Positions 7,401-12,977 of a stretch of DNA of 13,143 bases are shown here, one piece after another. The notes beneath the pieces were generated by a model that had not been told where the DNA came from, ran no database searches, and worked only from the letters and a program-made list of their open reading frames with translations. Source of the stretch: Myxococcales bacterium (GTDB lineage: Bacteria > Myxococcota_A > Bradymonadia > UBA4248); assembly GCA_004554395.1 (NCBI GenBank), contig SFMP01000002.1, positions 1 through 13,143 on the forward strand, given 5' to 3'. Made by a program: the position numbers and the translations under genes. Positions within the stretch are counted from its first letter, which is position 1; each line of letters opens with the position of its first letter.

Positions 7401-9134
7401 CTTTGCATTTTTCGTCAATTGGGCATCGAGTTTTGCATTGAGCACCTTCGAAGGCACTTTTTGCAGCTCGATGAAGCGATCGCGTGCGCTTTGCGCACGA
7501 GCGATATTGGCATCGTTTGCACGAATGCCGTCGGCGGTCAATTCGCCGTTGAGGAACTTGATGCGATCGATGATACGCGTGGCGTAGTAATTCATCGGGC
7601 CTGTGTAGACGTGGGCTTGCGACGAAATCGACTGGCTCGTGAGGGGATCGTCGGCGGTCGGACCATAGCCCAAGAGGCCGTTTTCGAGGTTTTGATTGAC
7701 GACCCACAAATAGTTTTTACGGAAGTCGCCTTCGCGCGGCGTGTAACCGACGCGTTCGACACCTTGCTTGATGAGGTAATCGGGAACGCAGAGCTCGGAG
7801 TCGCTTTCGATGACGGGAACGTGGCAAGGTACGAAGACGTCTTTTTGGCTGGCCAAAGCGGCTTTGAGCACGGGGTAGTCGATTTCGGTGAGCACGTTGA
7901 CGGATCGTGCGCTATCTTCGAGCTCACCACTCGATTCGCCCAGCGTGTTGACTTTGGGCACGACGACGTTTTCGATGATCGGATTCGTCGGGTTTTGAAT
8001 GAGGTAGACGGCGCGTTTGAACGCGACGTTCCATTCGTCGACGAGTTGCGTCGACATATTCGCCATGTGTTCTTCGTTCGGCATATCGAAGATATAGAAC
8101 GGCGTCGTCTTGACTTTACGCAATTCGATGGGGAGGGCGACTCTGTTGCCCTGGTCGTCGGTCGTGTAGTTGTTTTCCCAAATGTCATGACGGTTTGCCA
8201 TTTGGATATGGCCAGCGTCCATGATTTGCCCGGTCAACGGATCCAGCGTATCTTGTTCGACGAGGAAGTAACCGAAGCGGTTCATGTCGTAGTTGTCGTA
8301 GGGAAGCGGTTCGTAGTTGGCATTGTTGATCGTATCGCCATCGCTCGTGATGCCGGAGAGATCGCGCGCGAACGACGTCACGATGCGAGCTTCGGTTGCG
8401 GCATAGGGATCGGCAAATGAGATCTGGGCCACATAGAAGTACAAATCCCAAATCGTCGGCTTGATGATGTAGGTCGCCGGTGCGTCGAAGTAGACCAACA
8501 GGCCATTGCTATCGCGTTCGAAATACGGCTGTGTTGCAGCGATATCGCCTTTGTTCTCTCCGTTACGGCCGATGGTGAGGTCGTAGCCTTCGTATTCCCA
8601 CCACGGATCGAGAATGGGGTTTTCGTCCCATTTCACGCGCATATAGGAGCGCTCATACCAAGGACGATCGCTCGTGTTTTCGGAGATGACGTTCGATTGT
8701 TCACCCGTCGAAGAATCGTATTCGCGTTGAACGTCGAAGTGCGACTCGATCGGGAACATGGCGCGAATGCTACCCTTGTAATTCGGACCATAGAGCTCTT
8801 CGTAGTTGTTCGTGCCATTGACGTTGAGCATCATATCGTCGGAACCGGGCAAAATCGGGTATGCGCGGTATGCCAAGAGGTAATTCTCTTCGACGACAAA
8901 ACGCACCTTATCGGTTTCGGCCATCGAACCTTCGAAAGGACCGGTTATGTTGAGGTTCGTCGACGATGAATCGACGACCTTCTGATTCATCCACCAAACG
9001 CCTTTGACTAAGTCGTCTTTGAGCACTTTATTCGGCTGCGTACGGTCGATGTCGCCAACGTCTTGCGCACATCCGGCCATCATGCCAGCCGTTATCGTGG
9101 CGGCGACTAAGGCGCTCCAATGCCACTTTCTCAT
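4497..9134 (-). CDS. Large lipoprotein zinc-dependent metalloprotease (metzincin-type) with Cys-rich, EGF-like C-terminal region
   Basis: The product is 1545 residues. The ATG at 9134 has AGGAGG at 9140-9145 with 5-nt spacing. Residues 1-22 are a lipoprotein signal (MRKWHW, hydrophobic core, MAGC with lipidated Cys22), so the enzyme is probably anchored in the outer membrane. The zinc site is HEMGHTFGLRH at 715-725 (ligands His715, His719, His725; catalytic Glu716). It is followed by NFGAS and by SIMDY with Met785, a plausible Met-turn. This pattern fits the zinc-dependent metalloproteases of the DUF4953 type known from Bacteroidota and Myxococcota. The long N-terminal part (about 25-700) is probably a family-specific beta-rich region. 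Around 1250-1375 lies a Cys-rich stretch that ends in an EGF-like motif (NHCANVNGSYQC). The last about 50 residues are charged and helical. Substrate unknown. It appears monocistronic and ends at the bidirectional terminator. Confidence 0.9.
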   Translation of the reverse strand: MRKWHWSALVAATITAGMMAGCAQDVGDIDRTQPNKVLKDDLVKGVWWMNQKVVDSSSTNLNITGPFEGSMAETDKVRFVVEENYLLAYRAYPILPGSDDMMLNVNGTNNYEELYGPNYKGSIRAMFPIESHFDVQREYDSSTGEQSNVISENTSDRPWYERSYMRVKWDENPILDPWWEYEGYDLTIGRNGENKGDIAATQPYFERDSNGLLVYFDAPATYIIKPTIWDLYFYVAQISFADPYAATEARIVTSFARDLSGITSDGDTINNANYEPLPYDNYDMNRFGYFLVEQDTLDPLTGQIMDAGHIQMANRHDIWENNYTTDDQGNRVALPIELRKVKTTPFYIFDMPNEEHMANMSTQLVDEWNVAFKRAVYLIQNPTNPIIENVVVPKVNTLGESSGELEDSARSVNVLTEIDYPVLKAALASQKDVFVPCHVPVIESDSELCVPDYLIKQGVERVGYTPREGDFRKNYLWVVNQNLENGLLGYGPTADDPLTSQSISSQAHVYTGPMNYYATRIIDRIKFLNGELTADGIRANDANIARAQSARDRFIELQKVPSKVLNAKLDAQLTKNAKREFNMKRDSLLAKKPLFNYTKADNRLKALTAKGVLATSFDDALEGDILARSGAKSLSQLKGMPSDLLGSLYSPKERAYAREIEKKMARKGFCSKTPEAGMSSDVEFLFWAKHFKDRNDYENIHKEIRAQVYRATALHEMGHTFGLRHNFGASSDSMNYFNNFWTERKKSKSFNTEKVETLADLYDIYDVTDDQIEKGMHVAQYSSIMDYYEDNYHGLGRYDHAAILYAYSGGTSLVRDENRAPITDPAVCASKGGSWKTINVDGSDNAVSVCMKFQKGLIEYFAKDASSGAIAGSSDMGSFPYSILTHKDTTGISTFDDQISIAQPYLELVHYRDFFSKANKTYSFENNRALVRIEDYLAAKAGKDGAGSAMVRVPYVFCTDDNHGKLSSCYMFDAGADHFERTLYYINNYNNEYWFTNFRRGRAYWSAFSAAYGRPMRHFMMLSDLFQHNYVSDNSILEDVLGSDLDLSYQVGQMASDASFNFLASVLATPEYGVFCKSKLNNSMVVLSSNEDARAEVSEFRRVGYCGSNPSYYYVPQGQGRNRFSKYDVNAGFDYSQYELESPHVYTTIAAIIALFDNEADVIVDTGDMNTYLFGMYDRYKSELTKLMDSAYSESYNAYSPVLVRNGNETTTFQGDEYETGTLVYPPLAETRFYLDGSNVGFNALTGQPTLAFNKLAASVAAWGKCSSSNDCVPSDKASRVVCSTLYREQTEDRCISLFDAANKDNANCPTGTVMDDVSGDGSTFACVITDAPAGITAALDAIAAQPCSDKNREGFCSGNNHCANVNGSYQCVANAMRVESNTSLTQKTYIALYGMLLTGMYGSDSTFYDQFNIYRVGSGETVTPPKGYKSVTFEDPTTGAIYAANELDCSGDSIWCSADNKVIDGNGGAMIIKRANAAKARVEEKYAELLKLDITDDDEKNNTPAYQKYMETLYDWYLAKWDLDSAIYDVNFIRSTYNILSSLF

Positions 9135-9153
9135 AGGATCCTCCTAATGTTGT

Positions 9154-9171
9154 TTGCCAACCATTTGGCAA
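9154..9171 (-). promoter_or_regulatory. Inverted repeat just upstream of the metalloprotease ribosome site
   Basis: TTGCCAA and TTGGCAA are separated by CCAT, giving a perfect 7-bp inverted repeat about 8 bp upstream of the AGGAGG. It could be an operator for a dimeric regulator or a leader hairpin. I could not place a convincing promoter in this region. Confidence 0.4.
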
Positions 9172-9273
9172 CAGGTTACTTCGTTACAAAAAAACAGAAT
9201 CGCAACCGCTCAAACCACATTCGAGCACGATGCGCTACAACTGCATAGACCTACCTACAGAATTACACACACC

Positions 9274-9311
9274 TTGTCGAGCAGAAATTGAAGAATTTTC
9301 AATTTCGACAA
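9274..9311. repeat. AT-rich long palindrome upstream of the metalloprotease
   Basis: GAAATTGAA (9284-9292) and TTCAATTTC (9298-9306) are perfect inverted arms around GAATT. The stem is extended by TTGTC (9274-9278) and GACAA (9307-9311) across a five-base bulge. It lies about 140-180 bp upstream of the metalloprotease start, a reasonable place for an operator, but no protein partner can be named. Confidence 0.6.
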
Positions 9312-9675
9312 AATTCCCGATTTTTCCATCCGTTACGCAAATGCCTATAAATAGCTACTTTTCTCGATTTTTCGACAATTTTTCCAAAATCGCCATTTTG
9401 AATAAAATTCAGATTATTTTTCAATTCCTGAATTTTACATCATTTCCGCGCAGTTTCCTTAAACTTTGATCTACAAATTCGCGATTGTTTCATCCTACAT
9501 TGTCATACACATATTCTTTGGTGGTGTATGGCGTTTTTCGGTGCATTTGCGTCTCTTTCGTCATCGTCGATTCGCATTGGTGCGCGACTTGCGCCGCCTC
9601 TTGTGCGCGCACGTGTCTAGTCATCTCGAGGTGAGAACGCAATATTTTTTTCTTCCCATTTTGATTTCCCCCCAT

Positions 9676-9845
9676 CCCCCGCCAACCTCGTAGCCACTGC
9701 CGTTCAAAAATCCCCTCTTCGCATCTCCCCGCCAACCCCGCGACCAGTGCCGTTCAAAATCCCCCCATTCCTCCAAACTCGCAACCACTGCCGTTTCTCA
9801 TTCCCATCCACCCTCTCTCACCCGCAACTACTGCCGTTTTCCATT
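9676..9845. repeat. Four degenerate copies of a 41-50 bp pyrimidine-rich repeat
   Basis: The core CGCAACCACTGCCGTT, with a few changes per copy, ends at about 9704, 9754, 9795 and 9838. The cores are separated by C- and T-rich runs such as TCCCC. The copies have diverged and vary in length, unlike the tight arrays elsewhere in the window. No coding frame is supported across them. Confidence 0.75.
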
Positions 9846-9860
9846 CACCTCTCCCCATTT

Positions 9861-9909
9861 GCCAAAGGCGATTGTGCCGTGGCAACGCCACGGTGCAATC
9901 GCCTTTGGC
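9861..9909. repeat. Long inverted repeat with 23-bp arms
   Basis: The left arm 9861-9883 starts GCCAAAGGCGATTG. The right arm 9887-9909 is its reverse complement except for two adjacent mismatches, and the loop is AAC. It resembles a REP- or MITE-like intergenic hairpin. No transposase or clear target-site duplication was seen. Confidence 0.85.
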
Positions 9910-9916
9910 GGGGGGC

Positions 9917-9938
9917 GTGGGGGGACTGGTCCCCCCAC
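9917..9938. repeat. GC-rich perfect hairpin adjoining the long inverted repeat
   Basis: GTGGGGGGAC and GTCCCCCCAC flank TG, a perfect 10-bp stem. An ACACA and A-run follows on the plus strand, so on the minus strand the T-run comes before the stem, the wrong order for a standard terminator of the PDZ lipoprotein gene. It may be a second module of the neighbouring repeat. Confidence 0.8.
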
Positions 9939-9952
9939 ACACAAAAAAAAAC

Positions 9953-10639
9953 CTATCGAACTTGCCAGCGGAGTTCGTAGCGTTCGAGGTCGCGTTGGAT
10001 ATTGACGATGGCGATGCCAGTTGATTTTGCTTTTTGCCATGCTTCAAAGTAGGCATCGGGTGTTTTGGGAATTTTTCCGTCCAATCCGACGACGATATCG
10101 CCTGGTTTTAGATCGACGTTTTCGAAGGGATTTGCGATGTGTGTGATGCGGTATCCGAGCAAGCTAGTGCCATCTTGGATAGGTTCGAGGGAGAGTCGAG
10201 CGAGCACGGTCGCAGGGCTTTGATCGAAAAATTCGTTGTATGTCGATTCGTCGACATCGAATGTGCGTCCGCCGTCGTGAGTCGTCATTTTGGCCAATGT
10301 ATCGCGAGTAGGTTTATCGCCGGAGGATTTATCGGCATTGTTCTGATCGTTGGTTTTATCGGCGTTGTTCTGATCGTTGGATGATTTATCGGCGTTGTGA
10401 TTTGTCGTCGTCGATTTTGGGGCTGGTCGAACGATGAGTTTACCCGTTTCGGTATCCATGGTGAGCATTTCGCCATCTTCGATGATTTGGTATCCCTGTC
10501 CGGCGCTAGCTTCGATGGCGGCGGCGTAGCGAGCTTCGTCTTTTGCCGACATTGGTGTATTTTTATTCGCTGTCGTTCCACATCCACAAAAACAAATTGC
10601 CGCAACGATTAGAGCGGCGACTCTGGCATCGATAAGCAT
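9953..10639 (-). CDS. Putative lipoprotein with a GspC-like PDZ domain
   Basis: The product is 228 residues. The ATG at 10639 has GGGAG at 10647-10651, 7 nt upstream. Residues 1-20 (MLIDARVAALIV, then FCGC) look like a lipoprotein signal with lipidated Cys20, although Phe at the -3 position is unusual. A short repeated linker, NADKSSNDQN-type, covers residues 82-104. Residues about 126-160 (FDVDESTYNEFFDQSPATV) and the PDZ-like part at 160-228 (GYRITHIA, LKPGDIVVGLDGK, ending in a strand LRWQV) have the order seen in GspC/PulC proteins of type II secretion, where the PDZ domain helps recruit substrates or secretin. A real GspC has an inner-membrane segment instead of a lipid anchor, and no other secretion genes are in view. 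This may therefore be a stand-alone PDZ lipoprotein of unknown job. Confidence 0.8.
   Translation of the reverse strand: MLIDARVAALIVAAICFCGCGTTANKNTPMSAKDEARYAAAIEASAGQGYQIIEDGEMLTMDTETGKLIVRPAPKSTTTNHNADKSSNDQNNADKTNDQNNADKSSGDKPTRDTLAKMTTHDGGRTFDVDESTYNEFFDQSPATVLARLSLEPIQDGTSLLGYRITHIANPFENVDLKPGDIVVGLDGKIPKTPDAYFEAWQKAKSTGIAIVNIQRDLERYELRWQVR
10328..10397 (-). repeat. 27-30 bp in-frame repeat in the PDZ lipoprotein linker
   Basis: TTTATCGGC-type units start at 10328, 10355 and 10385, encoding NADK at residues 82, 92 and 101 with NDQN between. Steps of 27 and 30 bp keep the frame. The linker is hydrophilic and probably flexible. Confidence 0.85.
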
Positions 10640-10809
10640 TTTATGACTCCCAAACCGAGATAAACCTTAATAAACCGAGGTTCAGAACGCATGCGATCCA
10701 CGGCGCAATTCGTACATACGAAAGCGATCTGCCTCTAAAAATGCCAGTCGCCTTTATCACAGAACGCGTCAGACGCCCACATTTCCGTATTTCCGTTAGA
10801 ATTGATTGA

Positions 10810-10877
10810 GCTATACTCATCATATAGCTATACGCGTAGTCGGGCTATACGCGTGATCGGGTTATGCTCGTGATACC
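10810..10877. repeat. Four tandem 17-bp direct repeats (iteron-like)
   Basis: Units start at 10810, 10827, 10844 and 10861. The second and third share GCTATACGCGT and end in TCGG. The outer two are diverged (GCTATACTC at the left, GTTATGCTC at the right). Two more GCTATGACC words follow at 10939 and 10953. This spacer lies between divergent genes and might bind a regulator; a role as origin iterons has no support from neighbouring genes. Confidence 0.8.
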
Positions 10878-11014
10878 GCAAAGCCCTCAATTCCTCAATT
10901 TCGCCCAATTCCCGCTTTTGCACCATTCCATTTATATAGCTATGACCGAATCGCTATGACCAACGCCGCAAAGCCCTCAATTCCTCAATTTCGCCCAATT
11001 CCCGCTTTTGCACC
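10876..11014. repeat. Exact 49-bp direct repeat pair, 90 bp apart
   Basis: The segment 10876-10924, beginning CCGCAAAGCCCTCAATTCC and ending TTTTGCACC, recurs without change at 10966-11014. The 41 bp between the copies carries the GCTATGACC words. Exact identity suggests a recent duplication. Confidence 0.95.
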
Positions 11015-11037
11015 TATTCTATAGCCATTATCCTATA

Positions 11038-11075
11038 ATCGATAAACTGTTCCATCTATATCGATAAATCGTTCC
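11038..11075. repeat. Pair of ATCGATAAA-N-GTTCC words, 22 bp apart
   Basis: ATCGATAAACTGTTCC (11038-11053) and ATCGATAAATCGTTCC (11060-11075) differ at two positions. A perfect TATAAT lies at 11034-11039, overlapping the first copy. The nearest -35-like word, TTGCAC at 11008-11013, leaves a 20-bp spacer, so a promoter for the downstream gene here is possible but not well supported. Confidence 0.6.
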
Positions 11076-11088
11076 CCAAATAGCCCAT

Positions 11089-11166
11089 AAAAGAGCCCAC
11101 AAACGCCCACAAAAGAGCCCACAAACGCCCACAAAAGAGCCCAAGAACGCCCACAAAAGAGCCCAC
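11089..11166 (+). repeat. 22-bp tandem repeat abutting a start codon
   Basis: Three full units of AAAAGAGCCCACAAACGCCC plus AC begin at 11089, 11111 and 11133, and a half unit at 11155-11166 ends one base before the ATG at 11168. The third unit has one CA-to-AG change. The repeat replaces the normal ribosome-site position: only the weak GAG of the last unit lies in range. Copy number would change the leader without affecting the protein. Confidence 0.9.
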
Positions 11167-11167
11167 C

Positions 11168-12037
11168 ATGAACGCGACACATCCATTTTCGAACGTATTC
11201 CGCTGTGCTAGCCTTGCCATGGCGTTATGCCTAGCTTCGACAACAGCGCTGACTCAAGCCGAAATCGCGCAAGCGACGACGCTTGCCGAACTCACCGATC
11301 AGCAGCTCATCGAATTTTCTTCGGCGATTTGCTACGGCACGATTACCGACATGAATTCGATCCAAACCGATGCCGGATTCATCGTTACGGCAGTCGATAT
11401 CGACGTCATTCGCTGGCTCAAACCCGAACAAAATTCGTCCAAAACCTACACTTTCTACATTCGCGGCGGCGAATATGGCGATATCGTGCAGAATGTTCAC
11501 GGCGAGCCCAGTCTTCGCGTCGGTCAATCGATCGTTGCATTTCTCGAAGACGTCCCGCGCTATCGCCTCCCCATGCTCCTGGGGCTCGGGCAAGGCGCCT
11601 TTATCCAAACTGACGATCCACAAATTCAGCCACCCTCGAAGCGTTCCTACGAACCGAGAATTGTCCATCAAAATCAATCGACGATTTCAGACGCCAATTG
11701 TCGAAACGACGCCAATCTACCGTCGAAACGCGCCATCCGCTCCGCGAAATCCGATTTCGACACGGCAAAGACGACAGCCGAACTCCTCGAAAAGATCGAA
11801 GTAGCCCTTGCGCACAACGCCAGCGATCGCAACGATATCGATGGCAATTCTGGCAGCCCAAAAAACGACGACAATACAATCGACGACAATACAATCGACG
11901 ACAAAGCCGCCCCAAAAAACGACGACAAAATAATCGACGACAAAAAAATCGACGACAAAGCCGCCCCAAAAAACGACGACAATACAATCGACGACAAAAA
12001 TAACGACGATAAAGCCGCTCACCGCCTCGGTCGCTAA
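11168..12037 (+). CDS. Secreted beta-rich protein with an Asp-rich repeat tail, partner of the adjacent matrixin
   Basis: The product is 289 residues. Residues 1-31 form a signal peptide (hydrophobic SLAMALCLASTTAL, likely cut after TQA). Residues about 40-150 form one domain: LTDQQLIEFSSAICYGTI, a strand TAVDIDVIRWLKP, RGGEYGDIVQNV, GEPSLRVGQSIVAFLE and GLGQGAF. In my recollection this order (a GTV-like strand, GGE, V-x-G-x-P, GE-x-x-x-FL) is common in secreted proteins encoded beside matrixins in myxobacteria; the function is unknown. Residues 150-230 look disordered. Residues 231-284 are three 18-residue repeats of the form PKNDDNTIDDNTIDDKAA, and the protein ends HRLGR. The gene lies 9 bp upstream of the matrixin gene, so the two are probably one transcript and could form a protease-partner or protease-inhibitor pair (inference). 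Its start sits against a tandem repeat with only a weak ribosome site. Confidence 0.8.
   Translation: MNATHPFSNVFRCASLAMALCLASTTALTQAEIAQATTLAELTDQQLIEFSSAICYGTITDMNSIQTDAGFIVTAVDIDVIRWLKPEQNSSKTYTFYIRGGEYGDIVQNVHGEPSLRVGQSIVAFLEDVPRYRLPMLLGLGQGAFIQTDDPQIQPPSKRSYEPRIVHQNQSTISDANCRNDANLPSKRAIRSAKSDFDTAKTTAELLEKIEVALAHNASDRNDIDGNSGSPKNDDNTIDDNTIDDKAAPKNDDKIIDDKKIDDKAAPKNDDNTIDDKNNDDKAAHRLGR
11858..12019 (+). repeat. 54-bp in-frame tandem repeat (three 18-residue Asp-rich units)
   Basis: Units start at 11858, 11912 and 11966. Each starts CCAAAAAACGACGAC and ends in GACAAAGCCGC or a close variant. Within units a smaller AATACAATCGACGAC word is itself repeated. The encoded stretch is rich in Asp, Asn and Lys, with DD pairs every few residues. 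Confidence 0.95.
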
Positions 12038-12046
12038 AGGTCCATC

Positions 12047-12964
12047 ATGTTCAATCACAAACCATTCAACGCGCCCATCGTCGCCCGTGTCCTCATTTCA
12101 ACTGCCGTCGCTCTCATTTCAACCGGCATCGCCCACACAGCCCTTTCGCCAACGCCCGCTCAAGCCTGGGTTCAAACGACGACATGCGGCGAATCGCTCG
12201 AATGCACCATCGACGAAACCCCACACCCCACGCACTGGGAAACGCCCTGCGTCGCCTTCCACCTCAACAAAGACAGCACATCCGACATCCCCGACCTCGA
12301 CGCCGTCGTCAAAATCGTCCGCGACTCCATCCAAGCGTGGAACATCCCCAAAAAATCATCACTCACCGCACATTATTCGGGATTAACCAACGAAGACCGA
12401 ATAGGATTCAACCCCTACACGAAGCGCAACGCCAACATCATCGTCTTTCGCGACGACAATTGGCGCGAATCTCGCGCTATCATGGCCCTCACCACCGTCA
12501 CGCAGCACAAAAACACAGGCGAAATCTTCGACGCCGACATCGAAATCAACTCGCAATATTACCCCTATGGCATCGTCGCCACCGACGGCCCGCAAGTCGT
12601 CGACCTCCAAAACACCCTCACACACGAACTCGGCCACGCATTCGGCATCGCCCACTCCGACGTCGCCTCAGCCACCATGTTCCCCTACTCCGGCACCGGC
12701 GACACATCACTCACCTCGCTCGACGCTGACGACATCGCCGCCATCGCCACCATCTACCCCCCCAGCAAACTCAGCTGCAAATTCACCGACGACTTCTTCG
12801 AAGCCCCACCTTTCGCCATGGACGAGCGCCCGCCATCATCCGACGCCTGCACCGCCGCCCCCTCGACCGCCGCCACGCGCGCGCCCTCACCCCTCCTCTT
12901 CGCCACACTCACTGCACTAGCTTTCGCATTCACACGAAGAAGATTCGACCGCCAGCCAAAATAA
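12047..12964 (+). CDS. Secreted matrixin-type (M10) zinc metalloprotease
   Basis: The product is 305 residues. An AAAGG that overlaps the stop of the upstream gene lies 6 nt before the ATG, so translation is probably coupled. Residues 1-40 are a signal peptide ending AQA before Trp41. The catalytic domain spans about 41-255. It contains HELGHAFGIAH at 193-203 (zinc ligands His193, His197, His203; catalytic Glu194), the Met-turn ATMFPY with Met211, and LDADDIAAIATIYP, the usual closing helix of matrixins. DIEIN and VDLQNTLTHELGH before the zinc site are also typical. A Pro/Ala/Ser-rich linker follows. Residues 283-295 are hydrophobic and followed by TRRR, like a MYXO-CTERM tail but without its usual Gly-Cys, so processing or surface anchoring is uncertain. 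The sense strand is markedly C-rich. Substrate unknown; its operon partner is the beta-rich protein upstream. Confidence 0.92.
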   Translation: MFNHKPFNAPIVARVLISTAVALISTGIAHTALSPTPAQAWVQTTTCGESLECTIDETPHPTHWETPCVAFHLNKDSTSDIPDLDAVVKIVRDSIQAWNIPKKSSLTAHYSGLTNEDRIGFNPYTKRNANIIVFRDDNWRESRAIMALTTVTQHKNTGEIFDADIEINSQYYPYGIVATDGPQVVDLQNTLTHELGHAFGIAHSDVASATMFPYSGTGDTSLTSLDADDIAAIATIYPPSKLSCKFTDDFFEAPPFAMDERPPSSDACTAAPSTAATRAPSPLLFATLTALAFAFTRRRFDRQPK

Positions 12965-12977
12965 TCGATTTTCATTT

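Larger units (their letters stand above)
9135..9952. other. Gene-free spacer of about 800 bp
   Basis: No reading frame here has a ribosome site together with protein-like composition. The left part (about 9180-9480) is rich in A and T and contains palindromes. The part from 9660 to 9850 is pyrimidine-rich with degenerate repeats. The last 100 bp carry two strong hairpins next to the end of the PDZ lipoprotein gene. The whole spacer separates two minus-strand genes, so it must hold the promoter of the large metalloprotease, most likely between 9146 and about 9350. Confidence 0.7.

Noticed and set aside
9230..9735. Small frames in the AT-rich and repeat-containing spacer
   Set aside because: They lack ribosome sites, overlap palindromes and degenerate repeats, and show no recognisable protein features.
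10641..10823. 60-codon minus-strand frame directly upstream of the PDZ lipoprotein
   Set aside because: No ribosome site is seen, and it overlaps the presumed promoter and the first 17-bp repeat. Its hydrophobic stretch is short and not convincing.
12087..12920. Several 99-181 codon frames in both orientations over the matrixin gene
   Set aside because: They are Pro/Arg/His-rich or Asp/Val-rich shadows of a C-rich coding sequence with an intact catalytic motif in its own frame.
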